A stretch of DNA of 64,000 nt from Mycolicibacterium sp. ND9-15 (lineage in GTDB: Bacteria; Actinomycetota; Actinomycetes; Mycobacteriales; Mycobacteriaceae). The position numbers and the translations under genes were made by a program. Positions 51,834 through 60,232 of the stretch are shown piece by piece (position 1 is the first letter of the stretch; the number at the start of each line of letters is the position of its first letter). The notes below the pieces were generated by a model. That model was not told where the DNA came from, did no database searches, and saw nothing but the letters and a program-made list of their open reading frames with translations. The stretch lies in the NCBI RefSeq assembly GCF_035918395.1, contig NZ_CP142362.1, positions 2,207,501-2,271,500 on the forward strand, written 5' to 3'.

Positions 51834-52676
51834 TCAGGTGTTTTCGGCGGCGGCCGTCCTGGCCCGCTCCGTCATCGACGCGATCACTCCGCCGTCGTTC
51901 AGGATGTCCGTGCCGGTGAGGTACCCGGCTTTGGCACTCGCGCAGAAGGCGAGCAGCTCGGCCATCTCCTCGGGCTTGCCCCACCGCGGTACGGCGGCAT
52001 CGGCGACCATCGCACCGGCACCCGCCTGCTCCTCGAGCCTGCCCATCTCGGTGTCGATGGATCCTGGCGAAACCGAGACGACGCGCAGGCCCTTGCCGTT
52101 GAACCGCTCGGCCTGCGAGGTGCTGTACCACCGGACGAAGCTCTTGCTCAGCGCGTAGGCGATTCCCGACCGCGCCTCCTCGGGAACCACGTCGCATGCG
52201 GCCAGCATGTCGGCCATGAATGCGTCTTGATCCGTCATCGCCTGGGGGAACTGGCTTTTCGGGATCATCTCGTCAGGCAGCATGTGCGCGGCCATCGACG
52301 CCACGTTGACGATCGCGGCGCCTTCATCCGCCGTCTCGAAGAACGTCTCGTCCACGTTGACGGTGCCGAGGGCGTTGGTGCGCATGACGTACGCGGCATC
52401 GCCCATGCTGGGACTCACACCCGCGGCGTGGATCACCGAGGCGATGGTGCCGAGGTTCGCCGCGGTCTCGAACAGGCGGTTGACCGCCGGGCGGCCGGTG
52501 ACGTCGCAGTGCACCACCGTGGTCATGATGCCCAGGTCGGCCAGCGTCGCCGCCGCGCTGTCGAGCCGGTCCTTTCGCACGTCGCAGAGGACGACGGTGT
52601 GGTCCCGGCCGACGATCTCAGCCGTCGCCTGCCCCATGCCGCCCGCGCCACCGGTGATTATCGACACTCGACTCAT
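51834..52676 (-). CDS. SDR-family oxidoreductase
   Basis: A 280-residue short-chain dehydrogenase: VSIITGGAGGMGQATAEIV (TGGxxGMG), VHCDVTGRPAV, IHAAGVSPS (NNAG variant), VNVASMAAHMLP, and the catalytic YALSKSFVRW (YxxxK). The segment between the serine and tyrosine (residues about 140-180) is longer than in most SDRs. CDVRKD after strand 2 suggests NAD(H) preference. The start ATG at 52676 is chosen at the conserved SDR N-terminus. It is not obviously linked to its neighbours; the reaction is an alcohol/ketone interconversion on an unknown substrate. Confidence 0.85.
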   Translation of the reverse strand: MSRVSIITGGAGGMGQATAEIVGRDHTVVLCDVRKDRLDSAAATLADLGIMTTVVHCDVTGRPAVNRLFETAANLGTIASVIHAAGVSPSMGDAAYVMRTNALGTVNVDETFFETADEGAAIVNVASMAAHMLPDEMIPKSQFPQAMTDQDAFMADMLAACDVVPEEARSGIAYALSKSFVRWYSTSQAERFNGKGLRVVSVSPGSIDTEMGRLEEQAGAGAMVADAAVPRWGKPEEMAELLAFCASAKAGYLTGTDILNDGGVIASMTERARTAAAENT

Positions 52677-52728
52677 GTCGGTGACCGTATACCGCAAGCG
52701 TTACGGGACGCCCGACCGGCCCGGTGCG

Positions 52729-54087
52729 TCAGACGCCCGCTGCGCGTTCCAGCTCTTTCAGCGACGTCTCGAGATGGCCGAGCAATCGCTGCAGGCTGGG
52801 GACACTGCGGCGGTCCCCGACCAGCCCGAAGTCGAGGTTTTCGGCGTTGTTGGCCAACGTGATGTTGAGCGCCTGGCCGTCGAGCGGGATCGAGAACGGG
52901 TAGTTGCCGTCGAGCCGGGCACCGTTCCAGTACATCGGCTCCTTGGCGCCCGGCACGTTGGAGATCACGATGTTGAACGGCGGCGGGGCGGTGGCGACGA
53001 AACCCGGCAGCAGCCCGAGCGCCACCCCGCCGACCAGCAACGCCGACACCGCAAGCTGTTGTAGCCGAGGCAGTTCGGAGTAGACGTTCTTGTTGTTGCG
53101 CATCGAGGCGGCGATGGCTTCCAGCCGCCGCACCGGATCCTCTACGTCGGTGGCGAGATTGCACAGGATGGCACCGACCAGGTTGCCGCCGCCCTCGGCG
53201 TCCTTCTCGTTGCGCAGATTCACCGGCACCATCGCCACCAGCGGCGTGTCCGGCAGAGCGTTCTCCTCGGCGAGGTACTCGCGCAGCGCCCCCGCGCACA
53301 TCCCCAGCACGACGTCGTTGACGGTCACCCCGGCCGCGCGCTTGACCTTCTGAATCCGCTCCAGTGCCCAGGACTGTGCGGCGACGCGGCGGGCCCCGCC
53401 GATTCTGACGTTCAACATGGTCTTCGGCGCGCGGAACGGAAGTGTGAGTTCCTGTTCGAGCAGCGCGGCGCGTGCCAACGAGAGCGTGGTCGGCGCGATG
53501 CCGGCGACGGAACCCGCGACCTGGCCCACCGTCTGCAGCAGGGAGGGTCCGGCCTTGGAACCGGTCCGGCGCCGCGGCGGCAGGCTCCAGGGGGCGCGCA
53601 GCTCGGTGTCGTCCGGGTCGGTCGTCAGCGTGCGCTGCATCAGCTTCATCGCCGAAACGCCGTCGATCAGTGCGTGGTGGGTTTTCGTGTAGACCGCGAA
53701 GCGCCCGTCATCGAGGCCCTCGATCAGATGCGTCTCCCACAACGGGCGATGGCGGTCGAGCAGCGTGCCGTGCAGCCGCGAGGTCAGCGCCAGCAGCTCC
53801 CGCACCCGACCGGGCGCGGGCAGCGCCGAGCGGCGCACGTGGTAGTCGAGATCCACCTCCTTGTCGAACGACCACACCAGGTTGGTGAGGCCGCCGAAGA
53901 ACGCCGGGTGCTTGCGGAAGGTGGGCTGAATGTCGGTCTCTTCGAGCAGGACGTCGTAGATCTCGTGCAGGAATTCCGACCCGGTCCCGTCCGGCGGCGC
54001 GAACAACTGCAAACCGCCGACATGCATTGGATGCTCCCGGGATTCGCCGAGCAGGAAGATCAGGTCGGTCGGTGATATCGGTTGCAT
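52729..54087 (-). CDS. Wax ester synthase / diacylglycerol acyltransferase (WS/DGAT)
   Basis: A 452-residue WS/DGAT. The catalytic HHxxxDG motif is at residues 137-143 (THHALIDGVSAMKL), and the C-terminal blocks NVVLGMCAGALREYL-like (VNDVVLGMCAGALREYL), VPVNLRNEKDAEGGGN and NIVISNVPGAKEPMYWNGARL match the family. It moves an acyl group from acyl-CoA to diacylglycerol or a long-chain alcohol, making storage lipid. The protein starts MQPISPTDLIFLLGESREHPM, the usual mycobacterial start. It is 53 bp downstream of the glutamate-synthase-like gene. Confidence 0.92.
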   Translation of the reverse strand: MQPISPTDLIFLLGESREHPMHVGGLQLFAPPDGTGSEFLHEIYDVLLEETDIQPTFRKHPAFFGGLTNLVWSFDKEVDLDYHVRRSALPAPGRVRELLALTSRLHGTLLDRHRPLWETHLIEGLDDGRFAVYTKTHHALIDGVSAMKLMQRTLTTDPDDTELRAPWSLPPRRRTGSKAGPSLLQTVGQVAGSVAGIAPTTLSLARAALLEQELTLPFRAPKTMLNVRIGGARRVAAQSWALERIQKVKRAAGVTVNDVVLGMCAGALREYLAEENALPDTPLVAMVPVNLRNEKDAEGGGNLVGAILCNLATDVEDPVRRLEAIAASMRNNKNVYSELPRLQQLAVSALLVGGVALGLLPGFVATAPPPFNIVISNVPGAKEPMYWNGARLDGNYPFSIPLDGQALNITLANNAENLDFGLVGDRRSVPSLQRLLGHLETSLKELERAAGV

Positions 54088-54139
54088 GCGGCCTCCGCGT
54101 CGATGCTCGAAGCTTCGTCTGTCCGTTCCGGCGGCCGCG

Positions 54140-55720
54140 TCATCCGACGGCGGACGTCGAGGCCGGCGCGGAGTCCCCCTGCGGTTCGTTGGTGGTCATC
54201 AACCGGACGATCTCCTTGCGGTCCGCCTCAGACGGTAGTCCCATGTCGGGCTCGTAGCCGTACACCTCGCGCAATGCCGTGGAAGTGGTCCGGGTGTGGA
54301 GGATGTCCACCGCGTCCGCATTGATGAGGCCGGGGTGCTCCACACCGCACGCCTCGGCCACCTTCACCAGATCGCGGCGCAGCGTCCTGATGTAGTTCGC
54401 GACCCGCTCGGCCTTGAGCTCCGGCACCAGCCCGCGGGCCAACCACTGGTTCTGGGTGGCGACCCCGGTGGGGCACTTGTCGTTGTGGCATACCTGGGCC
54501 TGGATGCAGCCGATCGCGAGCATCGCCTCCCGCGCGACGTAAACCATGTCGCAGCCGAGCGCGAAACCCACGACGGCGTTGTCCGGCAACCCGAGCTTGC
54601 CGGCGCCGATGAAGACGACATCGTCGCTCAGGCCCCGCTCGGCGAAGATCCGGTACACCCGGGCGAAGCCGAGTTGGAAAGGCAGCGAGACGGTGTCGGT
54701 GAAGATCAGCGGCGCGGCGCCGGTGCCGCCCTCCCCGCCGTCGATCGTCACGAAGTCCACCCCGCGGCCGGTCTTGCGCATGAGATCGGTGAGCTCGTAC
54801 CAGAACTCGAGATCCCCGACCGCCGATTTGATGCCCACCGGCAGCCCGGTCTCCGCGGCGAGCAGCTCCACCCAGTCGAGCAGGCTGTCGGTGTCGGAGA
54901 ACTCGGCGTGCCGGGATGGGCTGACGCAGTCGCGCCCCTCGGGTACGCCGCGCGCCTCGGCGATCTCGGCGGACACCTTGGGAGCCGGTAGCAGTCCGCC
55001 GAGGGTCGGCTTGGCGCCCTGGCTGAGCTTGATTTCCAGGGCCCGCACCGGCGCGCCGGCCACCACGTCTTTGAGTTTGTCGAGATCGAAGCGACCCTCG
55101 GAATCTCGGCAGCCGAAGTAAGCCGTGCCGATCTGGAAGATCAGTTCGCCGCCGTGGCGGTGATAGCGCGAAATGCCGCCCTCGCCGGTGTTGTGCAGGC
55201 AGTCGGTCAGGACCGCTCCCCGATTGAGGGCCTCGACGGCGTTGGCCGACAACGATCCGAAGCTCATCGCGGAGATGTTGACCACCGAACTGGGCCGGAA
55301 CGCGCCGGGCCGGCCCCGAGCCGCGCCGAGCACCTTGGCACACGGCACCTTCGTTTCACGAGTGGCGGCGTTCGGCGTCGACGGCGGTACGGTGTGCGCG
55401 AATGTGCGATGTTTGATCACCGGGTAGCCGGCCGTGTACTCGAGGTCGTTGTCGGTGCCGAAGCCGAAGTAGTTGTTCTCCGCCTTAGCCGAGGCGTACA
55501 CCCACCGACGTTGGTCGCGGGTGAACGGGCGCTCCTCGTTGTTGGCGGCGACGATGTACTGCCGCAGCTCCGGACCGACGGACTCGATCAGGTATCGAGC
55601 GTGCCCGATGAGAGGAAAGTTGCGAAGAAGTGCGTGTTTGCGTTGAAAAAGGTCGCGCACGGCCACGGCGCCCAACGTCGAGGCGGCCGCGGCGGCGAGA
55701 CCACGAACGGTCCGGCCCAT
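54140..55720 (-). CDS. FMN-binding glutamate synthase family protein
   Basis: A 526-residue protein. The N-terminal 60 residues include a hydrophobic stretch, and the remainder is the TIM-barrel FMN domain of glutamate synthase: NISAMSFGSLSANAVEALNRGA, TGEGGISRYHR, FVTIDGGEGGTGAAPLIFTDTVSLP, and CHNDKCPTGVATQNQWLARGL, where the cysteines are probable 3Fe-4S ligands. The glutamine amidotransferase domain of GltB is missing, so it does not make glutamate alone; stand-alone proteins of this kind act in redox reactions of unknown substrate. The ATG at 55720 precedes the hydrophobic start. Confidence 0.88.
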   Translation of the reverse strand: MGRTVRGLAAAAASTLGAVAVRDLFQRKHALLRNFPLIGHARYLIESVGPELRQYIVAANNEERPFTRDQRRWVYASAKAENNYFGFGTDNDLEYTAGYPVIKHRTFAHTVPPSTPNAATRETKVPCAKVLGAARGRPGAFRPSSVVNISAMSFGSLSANAVEALNRGAVLTDCLHNTGEGGISRYHRHGGELIFQIGTAYFGCRDSEGRFDLDKLKDVVAGAPVRALEIKLSQGAKPTLGGLLPAPKVSAEIAEARGVPEGRDCVSPSRHAEFSDTDSLLDWVELLAAETGLPVGIKSAVGDLEFWYELTDLMRKTGRGVDFVTIDGGEGGTGAAPLIFTDTVSLPFQLGFARVYRIFAERGLSDDVVFIGAGKLGLPDNAVVGFALGCDMVYVAREAMLAIGCIQAQVCHNDKCPTGVATQNQWLARGLVPELKAERVANYIRTLRRDLVKVAEACGVEHPGLINADAVDILHTRTTSTALREVYGYEPDMGLPSEADRKEIVRLMTTNEPQGDSAPASTSAVG

Positions 55721-55824
55721 GCCGTCAGTGTTTCCGCACAGCCTCGGCCCGAAACCGACCCGTCGCCGGAGTGGCACACGCGGCAGGCCGCCGGTTCGAA
55801 GATCCGCCCGCCGGGGCCGCCACG

Positions 55825-55841
55825 GTTCGATATCTTCGAAC
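55825..55841. promoter_or_regulatory. Inverted repeat in a divergent promoter region
   Basis: GTTCGA-TATCT-TCGAAC (arms 55825-55830 and 55836-55841) lies between the divergent glutamate-synthase-like and methyltransferase genes. It has the size of a dimeric repressor site; the regulator is not adjacent. Confidence 0.4.
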
Positions 55842-55887
55842 AGCCGCGCACCGACGGTCCGCCGACGGCACGGGTACGTTGGTTGTG

Positions 55888-56724
55888 ATGGGTCACGCAG
55901 ACGACCGAAAAGCCGGCGACGTCGCCTTGACCGGAGTCTCGGAGACCGCACTGCTGACGCTGAACGGACGGGCGTATCAGGCCCGCCATCCGAACGCGAT
56001 CATCGGCGATCCGATGGCGATCCGTCTCGCCGACGCGATCGACTTCGACTTCGGCAAGTTCGGCCGCAAAGGCCAGGAGATGGCGCTGCGCTCACTGGCG
56101 TTCGACCGCGCCGCCATCCGCTACCTGTCGGAGCACCCACTGGCCACCGTTGTCGCCCTTGCGGAGGGTCTGCAAACCAGCTTCTGGCGCCTCCACGCAG
56201 CTTTACCGCATGCCGAATTTCGTTGGCTGAGCGTCGATTTGCAGCCGATCATCGATCTGCGCGAGCGGCTGCTGCCCCCGGCGCCCCGGATCGCCTCCCT
56301 TGCGCAGTCGGCGCTCGACTACTCCTGGATGGACAAGGTCGAGAACGGCAACGGTGTCTTCATCACCGCGGAGGGGCTGCTGATGTACCTGCAGCCGGCC
56401 GAGGCGATGGGCCTGATCTCCGCGTGTGCGAGCCGGTTTCCGTGTGGTCAGATGGTCTTCGACCTCCCACCGGTCCTGGTGAAGAAGCTGGCCCCGAAGG
56501 GCGTGCGATCCTCCCGCCGGTACCGCGTTCCGCCGATGCCGTTCAGCTTGTCGGCGGCGCAACTGGCGGATCTGGTCAACACCGTCCCCGGAGTCCGCGC
56601 CGTGCACGACTTACCGATGCCGCAGGGCCGCGGCTGGTTCTTCGAAAAAGCGTTCCCCGCGTTCTGGAAGTTCAAGCCGACGAGGAACTACCGCGGCGCC
56701 TACACCCTGCTCGAGTTCGGCTGA
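55888..56724 (+). CDS. LCM-family class I SAM-dependent methyltransferase
   Basis: A 278-residue methyltransferase of the leucine carboxyl methyltransferase type common in mycobacteria: ALLTLNGRAYQARHPNAIIGDPMAIRLADAIDFDFGKFG, FDRAAIRYLSEHPLATVVALAEGLQTSFWRL (SAM motif I, AEGLQTS), FRWLSVDLQPIIDLRERLLP (acidic strand 2), and GVFITAEGLLMYLQPAEAMGLI. It transfers methyl groups to carboxyl or hydroxyl oxygens in polyketide-like or small substrates; the actual one is unknown. The ATG at 55888 begins the conserved part. Confidence 0.85.
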   Translation: MGHADDRKAGDVALTGVSETALLTLNGRAYQARHPNAIIGDPMAIRLADAIDFDFGKFGRKGQEMALRSLAFDRAAIRYLSEHPLATVVALAEGLQTSFWRLHAALPHAEFRWLSVDLQPIIDLRERLLPPAPRIASLAQSALDYSWMDKVENGNGVFITAEGLLMYLQPAEAMGLISACASRFPCGQMVFDLPPVLVKKLAPKGVRSSRRYRVPPMPFSLSAAQLADLVNTVPGVRAVHDLPMPQGRGWFFEKAFPAFWKFKPTRNYRGAYTLLEFG

Positions 56725-56847
56725 GCGCGCCGAGATCGACCGGAGGGTCGTCGATCGCGCGCGATCACGACCACTGTGCAGAACTCGGCGGCGCGAATCG
56801 GACCATGCCTTCGGAGAACAAACCACTGTGGCGGGATAGTTATGAAG

Positions 56848-56873
56848 GTTTGTCCCAGATGTCACATGGGTAA
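56848..56873 (+). promoter_or_regulatory. SigF-type promoter
   Basis: GTTT (56848-56851, within GGTTT), a 16-bp spacer and GGGTAA (56868-56873) match the SigF consensus. The transcript would start near 56880, with a leader of about 60 bp before the ATG at 56943. Confidence 0.75.
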
Positions 56874-56942
56874 CTTTGGTAACAGGGCGGTGCGCAGACA
56901 CCGTCCCACCACACCGAAGAAAGAGACGAATGGGAATTCACG

Positions 56943-57407
56943 ATGAACACCGTCCTGTACTTCAGCACCACCGGCGACGTTTACGAAACCCGGGCCTACA
57001 CCACCGCCGATATCGACCAGCTCGTTGAGAATCACGGCCTGCAGTGCCTGACCAGCGCCGACCGGCAGTTCGACTTCTGGTTCAGCCCGTCGACGCAGCG
57101 GTGCCAACGGCGCCCTAACCGAAAAGCCACCGAACTGCTGCTGGCGACCACGACGTTCACGGCGAAGACCGTACCCCTGCTGCGCGGCTGCATCGTCGTC
57201 GCCACCCACGACGAGGACGGCGAGCTCGACGGGCTCAGCTGGCAGCAACTCGACCTTCTCGTTGGAAAGAGGCGCGCGCTGACGCGACGCGACGAGCGGG
57301 CGCTCAACAGGCGGATCCTCCGTGATGAGCGCGCCCAGCAGCGAAGCATCCCCCACCCCGCGACCCTTGTTTTCAGTTGCGCGCGCCCGCGCTCGGCAGT
57401 GCGCTGA
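56943..57407 (+). CDS. Hypothetical protein under a SigF-type promoter
   Basis: A 154-residue protein. The first 110 residues look like a folded domain: MNTVLYFSTTGDVYETRAYTTADIDQLVENHGLQCLTSADRQFDFWFSPSTQRCQRRPNRKATELLLATTTFTAKTVPLLRGCIVVATHDEDGELDGLSWQQL when read in segments, with beta/alpha alternation. The C-terminal 40 residues are Arg-rich and perhaps disordered. I do not recognise the family, though the segment DGLSWQQLDLLV is reminiscent of small mycobacterial stress proteins. The strong SigF promoter places it in the general-stress or stationary-phase response. Confidence 0.65.
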   Translation: MNTVLYFSTTGDVYETRAYTTADIDQLVENHGLQCLTSADRQFDFWFSPSTQRCQRRPNRKATELLLATTTFTAKTVPLLRGCIVVATHDEDGELDGLSWQQLDLLVGKRRALTRRDERALNRRILRDERAQQRSIPHPATLVFSCARPRSAVR

Positions 57408-57517
57408 CCGGCGGCCGAGCGACCCCCTTTGATGCGGCGGCACGAGTACCGACAGCACAACGAGCCGATCGCCTCGGCCCCGTCCAGAGCGTGTCGCCAC
57501 GTGGTTATGGTGCAGCC

Positions 57518-58291
57518 ATGAGCGTCGTGACCTATGAGCTGGCCGATCACATCGCCACCATCACCCTCAACCGCCCCGAGGCGCGCAATGCGATCAACGG
57601 CGAGGTCCGGCGCGGTCTGAACGCGGCATGGGAGCGGTTCCGTGACGACGAGGACGCGTGGGTCGGAATCCTCACCGCGAAGGGAGACGTATTCTGCGCC
57701 GGCGGCGACCTCAAGGACGGCGAGGGGTCCGTCGGCACCTTCGGCGGCACGTTCTGGGAGAAGCCGACGATCAACTCTTTCGAGAGCGGGATGGAACTGT
57801 TCAAACCGACGATCGCGGCGGTCAACGGTCCCTGTATCGGCTACGGATTGACCGGTGTCCTGTTCTGTGACTTCGTGATCGCCTCGACCACAGCGACTTT
57901 CGCGTTTCCAGAGGTGTCGCTCGGAGTGCCCACGATCGTCGGTGCCATCCGGCTGCCCGAACGGGTGCGGTGGGCCGACGCGATGGAGCTTCTCTTGACC
58001 GGCAAGCCGATGACGGCCGAGCGGGCCAGGGAGATCGGCCTGGTGTGGCGGCTGGTCGAGCCCGACGATCTGCGGGCGGAGGCGCGCTCGTGGGCACGCA
58101 CGCTCACCGAGGCGGCGCCGTTGGCGCAACGGGCCACCAAGGAGGTGGCGTGGCGCACGGCCAACATGGGGTGGATCGAGTCCGTCCGGTTCGGGGAGAC
58201 CATGCGCAAGGTGGCCGCCGCCACCGAAGACGTGGGTGAGGGGATCAGGGCCTGGCAGGAGAAGCGCAAGCCGAGGTGGCTGGGCCGCTGA
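57518..58291 (+). CDS. Enoyl-CoA hydratase/isomerase family protein (crotonase)
   Basis: A 257-residue crotonase. The oxyanion-hole motif VFCAGGDLKDGEG (residues about 59-71) and the second, KPTIAAVNGPCIGYGLTGVLFCDFVIASTTATFAFPEVSLGV, are clear. The catalytic Glu positions read GLTGVLFCD where enoyl-CoA hydratase has xGGGxELA, so the usual first Glu is absent; it may be a hydrolase, isomerase or lyase of the superfamily. The ATG at 57518 opens MSVVTYELADHIATITLNRPEARNA-type sequence, the family start. Confidence 0.88.
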   Translation: MSVVTYELADHIATITLNRPEARNAINGEVRRGLNAAWERFRDDEDAWVGILTAKGDVFCAGGDLKDGEGSVGTFGGTFWEKPTINSFESGMELFKPTIAAVNGPCIGYGLTGVLFCDFVIASTTATFAFPEVSLGVPTIVGAIRLPERVRWADAMELLLTGKPMTAERAREIGLVWRLVEPDDLRAEARSWARTLTEAAPLAQRATKEVAWRTANMGWIESVRFGETMRKVAAATEDVGEGIRAWQEKRKPRWLGR

Positions 58292-58331
58292 CTCCGGATC
58301 TACACCGCGCCGCCTGGCCTGAGCGTCGAGG

Positions 58332-58730
58332 TCACCGCGACAGCGCGTCGATGGCCGCTTGCAGCTTACTTCCGACTTCCTCGGCGACCGGTTTGAGCCC
58401 GGGCTCGTCTGTGACGTCGACGAGCAACTGCGGGTTCATCGCCTCGACGAGCGTCGTTTCCGGGTCGTCGGGATCGCTGCGCACCACGACGTTGCACGGC
58501 AGCAGTAGACCGATCTGCGGTTGCACGCCGATGGCCCGATGTGCCAGCGGCGGATTGCACGCGCCGAGGATGAGGTAGTTCTCCATGTCCTCATCGAGCT
58601 TGTTCTTCAGCGTCGCCTTGACGTCGATCTCGGTCAGGACGCCGAACCCCTGTTCCGCCAGCGCCTCGCGGGTGCGGGCGACGGCGTCGTCGAACGACGT
58701 CTTCAAACTCGTGGACAGGGCGATGCTCAT
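58332..58730 (-). CDS. DUF302-domain protein
   Basis: A 132-residue protein of the DUF302 family: LKTSFDDAVARTREALAEQGFGVLTEIDVKATLKNKLDEDMENYLILGACNPPLAHRAIGVQPQIGLLLPCNVVVR, with the conserved LGACNPPLAxxAL and LLPCNVV cysteine motifs. DUF302 proteins occur beside sulfur and metal stress genes; the two Cys may react with persulfides or bind a metal. The ATG at 58730 follows AAAGGAGTCATC. It lies 27 bp downstream of the CstR-like repressor gene, so the two form the leftward arm of the sulfur island. Confidence 0.88.
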   Translation of the reverse strand: MSIALSTSLKTSFDDAVARTREALAEQGFGVLTEIDVKATLKNKLDEDMENYLILGACNPPLAHRAIGVQPQIGLLLPCNVVVRSDPDDPETTLVEAMNPQLLVDVTDEPGLKPVAEEVGSKLQAAIDALSR

Positions 58731-58757
58731 GATGACTCCTTTGTCGGTTGAGGGCGG

Positions 58758-59252
<495 letters not shown>

Positions 59253-59258
59253 TCACCC

Positions 59259-59423
59259 ATGTGCTACCCAGTTCAGTGCCCGTCCTGCGGCAAGACGACG
59301 TGGGATGGCTGCGGCCAGCACGTCGACGAGGTCATGCGGTCGGTGCCGGCCGCACAGCAGTGCCGCTGTGAGCGGGTGAGCGAGCCGCCGCGGCGTCCCG
59401 CACGCGGGTTCTGGCGCCGATAG
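59259..59423 (+). CDS. Small Cys-rich protein (CPSCGKTTWDGCG type), 54 residues
   Basis: The frame starts MCYPVQCPSCGKTTWDGCGQ and continues with HVDEVMRSVPAAQQCRCERV and an Arg/Pro-rich tail. It has six cysteines, with CPxC and CRC pairs, a zinc-ribbon-like layout. I have seen this start (MCYPxxCxxCGKTTWxGCGxHV) as a common actinobacterial hypothetical. GGAAAGGAGG lies before the ATG, a very strong ribosome-binding site. It is the first gene of the rightward sulfur arm, right behind operator 2, so a role in handling persulfide or metal is likely. Confidence 0.8.
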   Translation: MCYPVQCPSCGKTTWDGCGQHVDEVMRSVPAAQQCRCERVSEPPRRPARGFWRR

Positions 59424-59441
59424 CCCGGGTACAGGGCTGAC

Positions 59442-60215
59442 ATGACGGTGGCGTTGAGCCTCGGCCTCGGTGCGCTGATCGGCGTGCTGCTGGGTCTGCT
59501 CGGCGGCGGCGGCTCGATCCTCGCCGTCCCGGCGCTGGTCTACGGGATGGGTTTCGGTGTCGAACAGGCCATTCCGATCTCGTTGGTCGTCGTCGCCACC
59601 GCGTCGGCCGTCGGGGTCCTGCCGAAGATCCGCGCCCGACAGGTTCGGTGGCGGATGGCCGGCATCTTCGCGGCGGCCGGGATTCCGGCGACCGTTCTCG
59701 GCAGCGCCATCAGCAGACACCTGCCCGAACCGGCGCTGCTGATCGGGTTCGCGGTGGTGATGGTGGTCGCCGGCATCCGCATGCTGGCCGGCCAGGACAA
59801 CACCGGCACCGCATGCGAGGTGCGCGAGGGGCACGTCGATTGGCGTCGCTGCGCGCCGCGGTCGATCGGTGCCGGCCTCGTGGTCGGTTTGCTGACCGGA
59901 CTGTTCGGCGTCGGTGGCGGCTTCCTGATCATCCCGGCGCTCGTGGTGGTGCTCGGCGTCGAGATGGCCACGGCGATCGGCACTTCGCTGCTGGTCATCG
60001 TCGCCAACTCGGTAGCCGGCATCTTTTCGCATCTCCACGGCATCAGCGTCGATTGGTCGATCACCGCGACATTCGTCGGGGCCGCGATGTTGGCATCGCT
60101 GGTCGCCGGATACTTCGGCACCAGGATCGACACCGACCGCCTGCAGCGCTGGTTCGCCTACCTCGTCTTCGTCGTCGCCGCTTACATACTCGTCGACACC
60201 ATCTTCTTGAGTTGA
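59442..60215 (+). CDS. TauE/SafE-family sulfite/thiosulfate exporter
   Basis: A 257-residue membrane protein with eight hydrophobic segments and the duplicated TauE/SafE motif: LGLGALIGVLLGLLGGGGSILAVPAL in the first half and GAGLVVGLLTGLFGVGGGFLIIPALVVVLG in the second. The family exports sulfite, thiosulfate or sulfoacetate. Between a persulfide sensor and a persulfide dioxygenase it most likely removes the sulfite or thiosulfate that the dioxygenase makes. The ATG at 59442 begins the first half-motif; 17 bp separate it from the upstream stop. Confidence 0.88.
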   Translation: MTVALSLGLGALIGVLLGLLGGGGSILAVPALVYGMGFGVEQAIPISLVVVATASAVGVLPKIRARQVRWRMAGIFAAAGIPATVLGSAISRHLPEPALLIGFAVVMVVAGIRMLAGQDNTGTACEVREGHVDWRRCAPRSIGAGLVVGLLTGLFGVGGGFLIIPALVVVLGVEMATAIGTSLLVIVANSVAGIFSHLHGISVDWSITATFVGAAMLASLVAGYFGTRIDTDRLQRWFAYLVFVVAAYILVDTIFLS

Positions 60216-60232
60216 ACAGCAAGGGAGAAAGC

